A stretch of 49,862 nucleotides of DNA from Candidatus Kaiserbacteria bacterium (GTDB taxonomy: Bacteria; Patescibacteriota; Minisyncoccia; Phycocordibacterales; Phycocordibacteraceae), in the NCBI GenBank assembly GCA_029288835.1, contig JARIGN010000034.1:1-49862 (forward strand), in the 5' to 3' direction. Numbering within the stretch: position 1 is the stretch's first letter; each line of letters begins with the position of its first letter. A program made the translations under genes and the position numbers. Under the pieces are notes generated by a model. That model was not told the DNA's origin, made no database searches, and saw only the letters and a list, made by a program, of their open reading frames with translations. This document shows positions 12,001 through 17,157 of this stretch, piece after piece.

Positions 12001-12508
12001 TTCAACGAGCGGCTCAAACGGAGGAAGCAGTACGTCTGGCACAAGCGGCTCAAGCACCGCTAATCCAAACGCGCCGGTCGTGACACTCAAGGGAGACGCG
12101 GCAATCAGCATGGTACAGGGCACACTGTATGTTGAGCCGGGCGCTACAGCAGTCGATGCTTCGGGAACCGACATCACGAGCTCCATCGTCGTGAGCGGCT
12201 CGGTGGATGCAAATACCCCGGGCATGTACACGCTTACGTACACCGCAAAGGATGCAACAGGGAACACGGGCAGTGCATCACGTGTGGTCTCGGTAACGGC
12301 AGCGCCTTCGCTTAGTTCCGGCAGTACTGGCAGTGGCTCCACGAGCAGCGCAGGCACTACTTCAACAAGCGGCACAACAAGCAGTGGGGCTTCGGCAAGC
12401 GCCGCAGCAAGTGATTCAACAACGAGCACGAGCGGTTCTACGAGCGGAACCACGTCAACAGGCTCAACCGACACGAGCTCCTCAAGCGGCACAACCAGCG
12501 GAACTTAG
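2..12508 (+). CDS. Giant mosaic surface fibre protein, 5'-truncated by the window edge
   Basis: The frame is open from base 2, so the TTG at 179 used by the ORF track is not the start; at least 4168 residues are visible. Residues below count from that TTG. The body is built from repeats of the type GNVGIGTTSP followed by a short beta segment (phage tail-fibre style) and blocks of N-x-A-[IL]-G head repeats like those of trimeric YadA-type adhesins (about 550-860, 1660-1850, 2140-2560, 2660-2820). Inserted are a discoidin/F5-8C-like domain (about 225-341), an LVIVD-type propeller (about 1155-1425; repeated SGRYAYV and FDVSNP), and a segment with a LysM-like YTVQAGDTLSTIA (about 2280-2390). An S74-type intramolecular chaperone follows (S3526 and K3531 in SSQRFK, then QQYGFIAEDA), then a coiled coil (about 3720-3770), a DUF5011-like Ig domain (about 3965-4040) and a Ser/Thr/Gly-rich tail with no visible LPXTG or membrane anchor. 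Likely an extracellular trimeric fibre for attachment; the function is inferred. Confidence 0.9.
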   Translation, partial: ASSLTSVGTLTSLGVSGLSSLANVTAANATTTNHFSSTLTANTASFGATATSSFSSTGALTLASALTVPNGGTGQTSFTAGNLVYGSGSGALSSVATSSISVGSGISVTSGTLGAQVGGTNVTLGIANGAVTNAMLANSTISGVALGGTLANLSSTDSTLTFSGSYNGSAAQTVGLNLGNANTWTALQQFNGNASTTQLTTTGNTYLASAGGKVGVGTASPWSTFAVSSYGGNMSYGDTNSNLTFSIASSTNATPSYSNPNGQGNRTLAMNVYTTLSVAQGTTERIINGDTTTQNYYWNSQSASGNSITFDFGAGQRELVTEITYYQSDASNMGTWQAQGSNDGSTWTNIGSTFTLGGAATETISTLSGNTNYYRYYRLNGVSGTVSNSPWVYQFTFKIASLNVVAKAQAFSTDGTNDTGTVLSLESGGGAVTIGAETAPESTLSVRGNASIGDATYTATEAPTNGLIVQGQTFIGTNTANSTNSTAALTVNGAIRDYSDYYQLSDTNTPIESFSTGVIGWSPDVHIASAADTGLGRNAAGVVEVNTGTLGSLGTLVAANVGIGTTSPYQQLSVAGNAVIANGVLSVTHGAVNIDQYSTYQIGGQTFAYASSSTNNLAIGVGAGTPFQYDDFHTGNTAVGNLAMNNNLGDFNVAVGYSALTSNVNGSDNVAIGTQALSSNTDGNYDNAIGSDSLNANTIGIHNEAFGYDSLLSNTSGSDNNAIGFDAMATNTTGSSNEVMGSYAMQTSSSASHNVAIGEYSAYGLQSSNNVVVGDNALTSDINGGGNTALGAWSAAGGPGFAGDVSSTTAVGYYALYNEMGSAALNTALGYQAGYGLTTGSSNILIGASTITDALNQVTTGSNNIAIGNDVVVPSSTANNQLDIGNLIYGTGLDGTDTTVSSGNIGIGTTTPAARFSVAGNELIGGNSVITGNLTLPTLAAPAGTFLAVNTAGQVIATTTPTSGVSSVSNSDGTLTIAPTGGAVVASLNLAHANTFTALQQFLGNASSTYISANLASFGATATTTIGTNGVITTPNIIDSGIAANKLLYTNGSSQLSAVTLPGYVTLTSGTLAISQLPIAQGGTNATSFATNGNAVYYNGTALVTAAVGTAVTTPYASSTQLSVSGQTYLTNASSSLLSVSGSTYLATAGGNVAIGATSTPASLLSIAGTANFAAATSTIYSALRLNGDNLALPAGTPITAGPGLSLGGPTAVQNGMYISGRYAYVGNSSGSFTILDVTNPAAPSVISTTNTGVTGSTRVFVSGRYAYVTATTGNALVIFDVSNPNAPTKLSTITTGLSSPNSVYVSGHYAYVTSASNNSLVLFDVSNPAAPVQVGSTSAGLSTPNEVVVSGTYAYVTTGNALVAFDISNPVAPAKLGSIASGAGGSLSVSGRYAYVLSNTGSLSIFDISNPTSIPSPVGSVNGLGTVGLSVSGRYAYAVGPQLTIVDVGIPSAPVVASTLSGLGGLVDVFVSGRYAYTTNTSSLIPIDIGGIETNSAMIHSLEAGNLQVRNDIIAQGQLQVSGGLNVGAGGIFSSGPLAVSVASTTQANALSATFQGYVGVGTTSPTSLFSVGGNAFIGGNAAITGTLTLPALTTNALTYTNSTGQVSSVTLPSYVTLTSGTLAISQLPIAQGGTNATSFTTSGNAVYYNGTALATAPLTSAVTTPYASSTVISTTGNAYVGATLSTNAINATGAVNINGTTGYLSVDTLPILYASSTLSDFSLGYMAGAATTTTGTNNFALGNQAMRAVTSGSGNMAVGNNALQSLSTGQHNTAMGYSANGTTSGGSDNTVIGYLTTLSGQFLSNATVIGSQAKGGPNGVVLGYEAGYNQGVGNNNNTFIGYQAGYSNTTGANDVFLGYNIATTTTTGSNNIAIGYDVSFASTTASNQLDIGNVIFGTGLNAEGTNLPTSANIGIGTSSPYQTFSVAGNSVITGNLTLPSLGTPSGTFLAVNAQGQVIATSSGGVSGITSVSNSDGTLSVSTAGGAVTASLNLAHANTWTALQQFNGNASSTYLSANLASFGATGTTTISSAGVITTQGLTNNALTTNTLLYANGSKQESSVTLPSYLTLTSGTLAISALPNAQLANSTISGVALGGTLANLSSTDSTLTFSGSYNGSAAQTVGLNLGNANTWTALQQFNGNASTTGLTSTGSTYLATTGGNVGIGTTSPSQALSVNGSISLSSSTLLYWNNNPILTQGPLVTVNNSTTNSLFLGYGAGTNFPNTDAYGTVGIGAGAFHFLNAPNLENTAVGGDAGYDDTTGGGNTIVGMHAMGVSNSSANIAIGNDAYSRASGSGGANIAIGRAALYDGNPDSEVAIGLNALQGNSNVAYITGTPTTGDTITLTVSSTGSTPTGAPFGPVTGLPITYTYTVQAGDTLSTIASALATNLNTQAANVQGNGIFGIVQSITPGDGTAAVVFQGMPSAWNLSFTKSVTGAGTEVVSYQGGASCANCIALGSNAMEGLGISSTTVDDIAISNFAGVNLTTGQFDTYMGAFSGLHTTSASFNTCVGPNTCEADITGYWNTAFGANALTNATGYANTAIGISAGSSVTSGANNILLGNGDGSATLTTGSNNIIIGQHLDTPTSGTNNFLDIGNGIFGTGLSGSGLVPEGLIGIGTSSPYATLSVFAGGDYASHSASTVFAVGSSTAGTATSTLFSVLSSGNVGIGTTSPAYALDVNGSIQSNGNLYFSSAPSNGNLNGMIYVGGTPILSTFNYGNNGTVTTLGQNIFMGQGAGNTTTGSTATANYQSSYNIGIGYTALSANTTGFNNLAVGPQALLSNTTGVDNVGLGLNALNGNQGGQINTAVGVNSLAGNIGGNSNVGVGFNAGEYMSDGVTLNTSSGNSVYLGSGTESLGVSDSNEIVIGSSAVGAGSNTVTVGSTTITKTLLNGTVGIGSSSPIALLTLQAPSSNTGQILDIASSSGASYLHMTASGNVGLASTSPWGLLSINGNGLGANMPQFVVGSSTATNFLITNGGRTSIGGTNLDPYGSSLSVTGSAHIAGTLSVSAGNAGFSNVGNFTFNDTTGDLSYAAVGSGSTKNFIFNQTGNVGIGTTTPYAKLSVFAGGDYAARAASTLFAIGSSTAGTATSTLFSVLSTGNVGIGTTSPVATLGINGSIGVNASQLYLASNGFVGIGTTTPVRALDVAGNGEKQSQILIEDNNAIVTANNHYYGLQVVNGVFNINAVNDNYSTSTAFTINQNNNVGIGTTSPWAQLSVDTSNMPAGIPQFFVGSTTGTNLIVANNGYVGMGTTSPFANLSVMAGDDYLSHPSNTVFAVGSTTAGTATSTLFSVGSQGSITWGGNVNVAADAAFNYTGAYTGGFTLQYLGVGKFNANASQTIFNQASVGNSVAAANGTYQFTPAANTGMQASLADYPRMVYNFGVTNTRASGAVTNTNDIKLYPSIEGYSSAGVASAETIASTTALYIAGEPTAGPLATLTNSYGLFIGATTTTAVTASTTNTYGLAVQASAFGTNNYAAEFLNGNVGIGTTSPFANLSIGMASTTNAFVVGVAGSTTPSFIVKSANNNGAVGVGTTSPWRSFAVSGTVSLANLTAAGTSGSALCLSSTNEVVVNSGVQSCTVSSQRFKNTIQSSNTGLSEVLALNPVTYYLNSDTNHTDQQYGFIAEDANKVDPRLVDLNAQGQIQSFRYEEYTAVLTKAIQQLAGAYSVTNLSNLGSTSPTVSSSYAGNSSAAIAVDATGNVAIAGNITAANLSTANVTASGNATVAGDATVSGTLNAHTYEVPGAAGDLTAFANLTVGSSTYASAITPDGGINIYKLAIANTSSIAALATQTAALATQTDSISTQLTSLTARVSALEAGAAAATASLANASSTSSNLLSASTTAVVNALSELGVLIQKGVAQFDTLVVRDLVFSKDSTGSSAAGSGTVLTGNTTALVTNAHMLAGSLVSVTVTSNYVGTWHVANKQDGSFQVIFSVPQTTDVTFDYVIIQTQGQIATSTPDTTGSPFSWLAQFFGASSTNSTTSNATPSGTNGSGVSTSGSNGGSSTSGTSGSSTANPNAPVVTLKGDAAISMVQGTLYVEPGATAVDASGTDITSSIVVSGSVDANTPGMYTLTYTAKDATGNTGSASRVVSVTAAPSLSSGSTGSGSTSSAGTTSTSGTTSSGASASAAASDSTTSTSGSTSGTTSTGSTDTSSSSGTTSGT
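411..583 (+). repeat. Internal near-identical duplication, copy A (partner 6264-6436)
   Basis: This segment of the giant fibre gene recurs in frame 5853 bases downstream at 6264-6436. The central part, about 88 nt from the codons for TDSTLTFSG onward, appears base-for-base identical, with scattered third-position changes only at the edges. The ORF track reflects this: the antisense shadows at 346-549 and 6205-6402 encode almost the same peptide. It suggests recent duplication or gene conversion between fibre repeats. Confidence 0.85.
6264..6436 (+). repeat. Internal near-identical duplication, copy B (partner 411-583)
   Basis: Second copy of the 173-bp segment described at 411-583. The spacing between copies is an exact multiple of three, so both encode the same run of residues (LANSTISGVALGG and following). 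Flanking repeats resemble each other only at protein level, so the nucleotide identity here is notable. Confidence 0.85.
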
Positions 12509-12589
12509 GACTCGACGCGAACCTAAGACCCGCGCAGGGGAGCATACTTTTAGTACCCTGATAACCTTGGGGATTGTGCCGCAGGGGAG

Positions 12590-12598
12590 TGCTAGACT
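12590..12598 (+). promoter_or_regulatory. Extended -10 promoter of gap
   Basis: TG-C-TAGACT matches the TGnTAnnnT pattern seen before many genes here. It lies about 58 nt before the gap ATG, so this gene has a real leader. The leader holds a small perfect hairpin (TAGGTA-TCG-TACCTA, 12608-12622). A related string, CGCAGGGGAG, occurs twice just upstream (about 12535 and 12580). Confidence 0.6.
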
Positions 12599-12656
12599 TA
12601 CTATATATAGGTATCGTACCTACATAACGATTATTTACGAATAGAACAGCAAAAAT

Positions 12657-13739
12657 ATGGCCATTCGAGTAGCAATTAACGGTTTTGGGCGTATTGGGAG
12701 GGCATTTGTACGGCAGACCTGGGATAATCCTGAAGTGGAGCTGGTCGCCGTGAATGACCTCGGTTCGCTCGACGATTTGGCCTATTTGCTTAAATATGAC
12801 ACGGTGTATGGCCGCGCGCCCTTCACTATCGAGAAGCGGAACGTAGCGGGTGCCGAAGAGGGAAGCGCTGGTGGCACCCTCCTAATTAATGGGAAAGAAG
12901 TGACGGTACTTTCGGAAAAGGACGCGACCCAGCTTCCGTGGAAAGACCTGAACATTGATGTGGTGGTGGAATGCACCGGTGTATACGACGACTACGAAAA
13001 AGCATCCGCACACATCACAGCAGGCGCAAAGCGCGTCGTTATTTCAGCACCGGCAAAAGAACAGAAGGGGCCAAATGGGGAAGTGCTCGATGAAACGGGC
13101 GGCGCTACCATCCTCATGGGCGTGAACGAAGAAAAACTTTCAAGCTGTCAGGTCACCTCCAACGCATCCTGCACCACGAATGCGTCTTCACCTGTCATCG
13201 CCATCATGGATGAAGCCGTCGGCATTGAGCTCGCGCTCTTAAACACGACGCATGCATACACGGGTACGCAGCTCATCGTGGATGGCCCAGTGAAGGGAAG
13301 TGACATGCGTCGCGGTCGTGCTGCAGCGCAGAACATCGTGCCCTCTTCAACCGGCGCCGCAATCGCCGTGACCAAAGCCTATGAAAACCTCAAGGAAAAA
13401 TTTGATGGTATCTCGCTTCGCGTGCCGGTGCCCGCAGGCTCTATGGCAGACGTCACCTTCATCGCAAAGCGCGAGACCTCAGCACAAGAAATAAATGACA
13501 TTCTCCGCAAGGCAGCAGCCGACGGACGCTGGCAGGGAATTTTCCGTGTGAGTGAGGACCCTCTTTGCTCGAGCGACATCATAGGTGACCGCCATGCGTC
13601 AATTGCAGAACTCTCCATGACGCGCGTCGTGGGAGGAAAGCTCGTGAAGGTGCTTGCGTGGTATGACAACGAGATGGGATACACGGGCACGCTCGTGCGT
13701 CACGTGCTGAAGGCTGGAAACTTAGCACAAAATAAGTAA
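12657..13739 (+). CDS. gap: Glyceraldehyde-3-phosphate dehydrogenase (type I)
   Basis: Converts glyceraldehyde 3-phosphate, phosphate and NAD(P)+ to 1,3-bisphosphoglycerate in lower glycolysis. The N-terminus has the Rossmann signature INGFGRIGRAF. The catalytic cysteine is C172 in SNASCTTN; the usual second cysteine four residues later is Ser/Ala here (CTTNASSP). The partner histidine lies in NTTHAYTG and the C-terminus has WYDNEMGY. At 360 residues it is somewhat longer than the usual 330-340, with extra residues near GAEEGSAGG and KGPNGEVLDETGG. It heads a run with rpiB 10 nt downstream and is preceded by a leader with its own promoter. The assignment is secure; NAD versus NADP preference is not readable with confidence. 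Confidence 0.97.
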   Translation: MAIRVAINGFGRIGRAFVRQTWDNPEVELVAVNDLGSLDDLAYLLKYDTVYGRAPFTIEKRNVAGAEEGSAGGTLLINGKEVTVLSEKDATQLPWKDLNIDVVVECTGVYDDYEKASAHITAGAKRVVISAPAKEQKGPNGEVLDETGGATILMGVNEEKLSSCQVTSNASCTTNASSPVIAIMDEAVGIELALLNTTHAYTGTQLIVDGPVKGSDMRRGRAAAQNIVPSSTGAAIAVTKAYENLKEKFDGISLRVPVPAGSMADVTFIAKRETSAQEINDILRKAAADGRWQGIFRVSEDPLCSSDIIGDRHASIAELSMTRVVGGKLVKVLAWYDNEMGYTGTLVRHVLKAGNLAQNK

Positions 13740-13749
13740 CACCGCTCGC

Positions 13750-14238
13750 ATGCGCAAAATTTATATTTCTTCCGATCACGCAGGCTTTGCGCTGAAACAG
13801 GTTTTGGTTGAGCACCTCAAAACGCTTGGGCATGACGTAGAAGATCTCGGCCCGTCTTCGTATGAGCCGGAAGATGACTACCCGCTTCTTATTACTCCTT
13901 GTGCTGAGGCGGTTGCAAGCTCACAAGGCGTGGCGCTCGGCATAATTATCGGAAGTAGCGGGCAAGGGGAGGCGATGGTCGCAAACCGTATGCCGGGCAT
14001 TCGCGCTGCCGTCTTTTATGGCGAAGGGAAGGGTCTGGAAACCGTGGATGTAAGCGGAAAACCTGCCCAGGACGGGCTCGACATCGTGCGCCTCGCGCGC
14101 ATGCATAATGCAGCCAATATCCTCTCCCTTGGCGCTCGTTTTATGAGCGAAGACCTTGCCAAAAAGGCCGTAGAGACCTTCCTCAGCACCGCTTTTTCAA
14201 CAGAAGAGCGCCACCAGCGCCGCATTGCCGAGTTTTAG
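13750..14238 (+). CDS. rpiB: Ribose-5-phosphate isomerase B (RpiB/LacA family)
   Basis: Interconverts ribose 5-phosphate and ribulose 5-phosphate. The 162-residue protein starts with the family motif YISSDHAGFALK. It carries GSSGQGEAMVANRMPGIRAA, where the GQGE glutamate corresponds to the Glu-type catalytic base (as in mycobacterial RpiB) rather than the Cys of other members. HNAANILSLGARF lines the phosphate site. It lies 10 nt after gap, with no obvious promoter of its own, so is probably co-transcribed. Together with the epimerase and split transketolase downstream it supplies the non-oxidative pentose phosphate pathway. A sugar-specific variant such as LacA is possible but no lac context is present. 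Confidence 0.95.
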   Translation: MRKIYISSDHAGFALKQVLVEHLKTLGHDVEDLGPSSYEPEDDYPLLITPCAEAVASSQGVALGIIIGSSGQGEAMVANRMPGIRAAVFYGEGKGLETVDVSGKPAQDGLDIVRLARMHNAANILSLGARFMSEDLAKKAVETFLSTAFSTEERHQRRIAEF

Positions 14239-14241
14239 GGG

Positions 14242-14247
14242 TATACT
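14242..14247 (+). promoter_or_regulatory. -10 box TATACT, six bases before the 14254 start
   Basis: TATACT is followed by AGGTAT and then ATG. At the usual -10 to start-site distance, transcription would begin at or next to the ATG, giving a leaderless message. It immediately follows the rpiB stop. Confidence 0.6.
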
Positions 14248-14253
14248 AGGTAT

Positions 14254-14586
14254 ATGGATCCTGTTCAACCAACTCCACCTCAAAATACGCAGCAAAATAA
14301 TCAACCTCATTTGCATGCTCGAAGCACGCATATAATCTATGGTACTTCTATCGTTGTCCTCGCGTTAGTACTTATGGGCATTATTTGCGTTCAGGCCAAT
14401 ATTCAAATTCCTTATGTTTCCTCACTCTTCGCGGATCAAACCGTTCCGCCACCTCCACCGCCTGAGCCGGTGCACGTGGTACATCACGCAGCGGCAGCTA
14501 CCGCTTCAGTCACCGCCACTTCGAGTGTGGCGACGAGTACTCCCGTAAGTGCAACCACTACGAGCACTAAAAGTATATCTCACTAA
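14254..14586 (+). CDS. Small single-span membrane protein with proline-rich and Ser/Thr-rich tail
   Basis: A 110-residue protein I do not recognise. A polar, Gln/Asn-rich N-terminus of about 28 residues is followed by one membrane helix (about 29-47, IIYGTSIVVLALVLMGIIC). A short segment with PPPPPPEP and HVVHH follows, then a Ala/Thr/Ser-rich low-complexity tail. The layout suggests a cytoplasmic N-terminus and an extracellular spacer or wall-spanning tail. Its stop is one base before the ATG of the pilin-like gene, so the two are probably expressed together, possibly as parts of a pseudopilus or surface assembly. That link is inference from position. Confidence 0.8.
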   Translation: MDPVQPTPPQNTQQNNQPHLHARSTHIIYGTSIVVLALVLMGIICVQANIQIPYVSSLFADQTVPPPPPPEPVHVVHHAAAATASVTATSSVATSTPVSATTTSTKSISH

Positions 14587-14587
14587 T

Positions 14588-15178
14588 ATGAAATATATGT
14601 ACTACACCCGAAAACAATTTAAGCACAAAATTCTCGCCCGTGCCTTCACGCTGATTGAGCTTCTTGTGGTAGTTTCAATCATTGGTGTACTCTCAACGGT
14701 GATTCTTGCCGCACTTCAAGCAGCACGAAATAAAGCTAATGACGCGAAACGTTTTTCTGATTTACGACAAATGGAAAAAGCACTTGATACGTACTATGCA
14801 GATAATGGAAAATATCCTGGGTCAAGTGATGCTAACTGCAATGGTACCGGTAGTACTAAATACTGCACAGCATGCAGTGGTACTTCAGTCTCAGGTATTT
14901 TCTATACCGATACTACCGCACTATCAGCGCTGGTTCCCAATTACATTCCTTCAATTCCTAACGGCCCTCAAGCTAATGGTAATGCCTCTGGTGGGGTTGC
15001 TGATTGTTATGCTTACGCAACAAATAGTTCAGGAAGTGATTATAATTTTGGAGATTTCTATCCTAGCTCTAATGGAGCAACAGGTAAAAGCCCTAGTGCG
15101 TCAGGTAGTACAGGTTCTTTTTATAATTCATTCCGAAGTGATTGGGCTGTGTGGAGTTCGGGGGGTAGTAGTTTTTAG
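14588..15178 (+). CDS. Type IV pilin-like / type II secretion pseudopilin
   Basis: Begins at ATG 14588, directly after the upstream stop; the ORF-track start at 14549 lies inside the previous gene. The leader is MKYMYYTRKQFKHKILARA, followed by the class III signal FTLIELLVVVSIIGVLSTVIL. Cleavage would fall at A^F, whereas the canonical -1 residue is Gly. E5 of the mature protein is present. The helix continues into AARNKANDAKRFSDLRQMEKALDTYYADNGKYPG, typical of GspG-like pseudopilins, then a globular Ser/Gly/Tyr-rich domain with cysteines (CNGTGSTKYCTAC). 196 residues. Probable subunit of a pilus used for adhesion, motility or DNA uptake; no assembly ATPase or prepilin peptidase is in the window. 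Confidence 0.93.
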   Translation: MKYMYYTRKQFKHKILARAFTLIELLVVVSIIGVLSTVILAALQAARNKANDAKRFSDLRQMEKALDTYYADNGKYPGSSDANCNGTGSTKYCTACSGTSVSGIFYTDTTALSALVPNYIPSIPNGPQANGNASGGVADCYAYATNSSGSDYNFGDFYPSSNGATGKSPSASGSTGSFYNSFRSDWAVWSSGGSSF

Positions 15179-15180
15179 GT

Positions 15181-15393
15181 ATGAGTTCTGAAGTAACCTT
15201 TGACGAAGAAGATAGCATAATGCCACAGCGTGCGCAGGTGCAGGTCAAGCAGTCTGCCTTTGCGAAGCTTGTGATAAAAATGGGTCTTGCAAAAGATGCA
15301 AAGCAGGCGCAATACGTTTTGCTTGGTATTGCTTTGCTTGGATTTGCGATAACGCTCTTTAATATCTACGCGTTTCTTATTCCACACCATTAA
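15181..15393 (+). CDS. Small membrane protein, unknown
   Basis: 70 residues, starting two bases after the pilin stop, so probably co-transcribed. An acidic N-terminus (MSSEVTFDEEDSIM) leads to a basic amphipathic stretch and one hydrophobic helix near the C-terminus (YVLLGIALLGFAITLFNIYAFL) ending PHH. No domain recognised. The position after a pilin gene hints at a role in the same assembly but there is no direct evidence. A 7-bp hairpin (ACACCAT/ATGGTGT) spans its stop codon and could be a weak terminator. Confidence 0.75.
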   Translation: MSSEVTFDEEDSIMPQRAQVQVKQSAFAKLVIKMGLAKDAKQAQYVLLGIALLGFAITLFNIYAFLIPHH

Positions 15394-15416
15394 AATATAT
15401 GGTGTTTAGGATAGGC

Positions 15417-15452
15417 TCATCTGGGCCGTTGTCCCCATGCACCCCAGGATGA
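15417..15452 (+). other. Intergenic hairpin upstream of the epimerase gene
   Basis: TCAT-CTGGG pairs with CCCAG-G-ATGA (9 bp, one bulged G) around a 17-nt loop. It lies between the small membrane protein and the -10 box of the epimerase gene, with no T-tract. Role unknown. Confidence 0.35.
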
Positions 15453-15475
15453 CTTTATGGCGCTTTATGCGGCGC

Positions 15476-15481
15476 TATACT
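15476..15481 (+). promoter_or_regulatory. -10 box TATACT, six bases before the epimerase start
   Basis: TATACT-TAAAGG-ATG: the spacing places the expected transcription start at the start codon. AAAGG could also act as a Shine-Dalgarno but would lie too close to the ATG to work normally, favouring leaderless initiation. Confidence 0.6.
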
Positions 15482-15487
15482 TAAAGG

Positions 15488-16243
15488 ATGAATGTTATCA
15501 TACCTGCACTCTTACCGGTGTCGAAAGAAGACTTGGCTAGTAAGCTAGCGCGGGTAAAGACGTTTGCGAAGGATATCCAGCTCGACATGGTGGATGGACG
15601 TTTTATTACCCCTGCCTCATGGCCGTATTCAGAGAATCAAAACCAGAAGCTAAATGGAAGGCAAAGTATGCTCTCCAGCATGAAAGATATTCTGACCGAA
15701 GCAGACATGCTTCCGTACGTGGACCAGCTCTCCTATGAAATAGATCTCATGGTTACCAATCCGGAAGACATCACGGGTGAGTGGATTGAGTGCGGTGCTT
15801 CGCGGCTCACTATTCATGTGGAGAGCTCGAAGTACCTTGCGAAAGCGCTTGAAGAGCTTAAGACCAAATATGGCCACGCAAAAGATTTTGTGCCCGGCAT
15901 GCTTTCCGTGGGTCTTGCGATAAACATCACCACGGACCTCGCGATTCTTGAGCCGTTCATCCATGACATCGACTACGTACAGTTCATGGGTATTGCGGTG
16001 ATAGGGAAGCAAGGGCAGCCTTTTGATGACAAGGTATTACGAAAGATTGCACAGTTTCGGCAAAAGCATCCGGACATGCTTGTGCAGGTGGATGGAGGGG
16101 TATCATTGAAGACGGCGCCCGCGCTTCTGAGCGCGGGCGTGGATAGGCTCATCGTCGGCTCCGCACTATGGAACACCGAAGACCCTGCTGCCGAATACCA
16201 CAAGTTTGAAGAGCTCGTGCATGAGTACGGTGTATACTCTTAG
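15488..16243 (+). CDS. Ribulose-phosphate 3-epimerase family protein
   Basis: A 251-residue TIM-barrel protein of the Rpe family, which interconverts ribulose 5-phosphate and xylulose 5-phosphate. Family features are IQLDMVDGRFI (metal-binding D and catalytic Asp), the central loop VQFMGIAVIGKQGQPF corresponding to the V-x-x-M-x-V-x-P-G-x-x-G-Q loop, and VQVDGGVSLKTAPALLSAGVDRLIVGSAL at the phosphate site. The usual HLM motif is replaced by YEIDLMV and the M-V-P-G loop is altered, so substrate range may differ from classic Rpe. It lies immediately before the transketolase pair, whose promoter is inside its 3' end. Context supports a pentose phosphate role. Confidence 0.88.
   Translation: MNVIIPALLPVSKEDLASKLARVKTFAKDIQLDMVDGRFITPASWPYSENQNQKLNGRQSMLSSMKDILTEADMLPYVDQLSYEIDLMVTNPEDITGEWIECGASRLTIHVESSKYLAKALEELKTKYGHAKDFVPGMLSVGLAINITTDLAILEPFIHDIDYVQFMGIAVIGKQGQPFDDKVLRKIAQFRQKHPDMLVQVDGGVSLKTAPALLSAGVDRLIVGSALWNTEDPAAEYHKFEELVHEYGVYS
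16233..16238 (+). promoter_or_regulatory. -10 box TATACT for transketolase, inside the epimerase 3' end
   Basis: TATACT lies in the last codons of the epimerase gene and is followed by seven bases (containing its TAG stop) and then the transketolase ATG. It would give a leaderless transketolase message independent of the upstream gene. Confidence 0.55.
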
Positions 16244-16245
16244 TA

Positions 16246-17157
16246 ATGGCCGTTACCGACAAAGAGATCTTTGCACTCGAGAAGAAAGCAGAAAAAATTC
16301 GCGAGACCATCGTGGAGATGCTCGTGGAAGCGAAAAGCGGGCACACTGCCGGCCCGCTTGGCATGGCCGATATTTTTGCAGCGTTATATTTTCATGTCTT
16401 GCGGCACGATCCGAAAAATCCTGCGTGGGAAGAGCGTGATCGTCTCATACTTTCCAATGGGCACATCGTGCCCGTGCGCTATGCGGCAATGGCGCTTTCA
16501 GGATATTTTCCGCTTGAGGAGTGCCTGACGCTGCGCAAATTTGGCTCACGCTTGCAGGGCCATCCTGAGCGCGTGCGTCTGCCGGGGCTCGAGACCACCT
16601 CAGGCCCGCTCGGAGAAGGTCTTTCGCAGGCAAATGGCATAGCCTATGCGTGGCTCATGGACGCGAAAAAGGAAAAAATAACGCCGAATGGTGATAGCCA
16701 TTTTGCCGAAGGCAGCCCCGCGCAGCGCCGCGTGTATGTGGTAATGGGTGACGGCGAGCAGGACGAAGGAAATGTGTGGGAGGCCGTGATGTGGGCAGGG
16801 AAGAACAAGCTCCATAACGTGACCGCGGTGATCGATCGAAACAACATCCAGATTGATGGCATGACGGAAGATATCATGCCGCTCGATTCACTGCGTGCAA
16901 AGTATGAGTCTTTTAATTGGCATGTGCTTGAGGTAGATGGGCACAACATTCGGGCATTCATCGAAGCAGTCGATGAGGCGAAAGCAATTTACGAAAAGCC
17001 AACGGTCATTATCGCGCACACCATTCCTGGTAAAGGCGTTCCAGAGATAGAGTTCGACTATCATTGGCACGGCAAGCCCCCCACCAAGGAAGAAGGAAAG
17101 CAATTTTTGAAAGAGCTACGCAGCATGAAAGGCAAAGTGCCACATGAATACTCCTAA
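16246..17157 (+). CDS. Transketolase, N-terminal subunit
   Basis: Thiamine-diphosphate-binding half of a split transketolase, which transfers two-carbon units between sugar phosphates. Visible are KSGHTAGPLGMADIFAALYF near the N-terminus, the LSNGH segment, the ETTSGPLGEGLSQANG loop, and the ThDP/Mg motif GDGEQDEGNVWEA...IDRNN. 303 residues is normal for the stand-alone N-terminal subunit. It overlaps the C-terminal subunit gene by 14 bases, so the two are translationally linked and should form an alpha2beta2 enzyme. The split form is common in many bacteria and archaea. Starts three bases after the epimerase stop. Confidence 0.96.
   Translation: MAVTDKEIFALEKKAEKIRETIVEMLVEAKSGHTAGPLGMADIFAALYFHVLRHDPKNPAWEERDRLILSNGHIVPVRYAAMALSGYFPLEECLTLRKFGSRLQGHPERVRLPGLETTSGPLGEGLSQANGIAYAWLMDAKKEKITPNGDSHFAEGSPAQRRVYVVMGDGEQDEGNVWEAVMWAGKNKLHNVTAVIDRNNIQIDGMTEDIMPLDSLRAKYESFNWHVLEVDGHNIRAFIEAVDEAKAIYEKPTVIIAHTIPGKGVPEIEFDYHWHGKPPTKEEGKQFLKELRSMKGKVPHEYS

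Noticed and set aside
11848-12492. Minus-strand 214-aa ORF and the many other long antisense ORFs inside the fibre gene
   Set aside because: They are shadows of GC-rich repetitive Ser/Thr/Gly codons, with no promoter or ribosome site and Val/Pro/Glu-biased translations. The near-identical shadows at 346-549 and 6205-6402 simply mirror the internal duplication.
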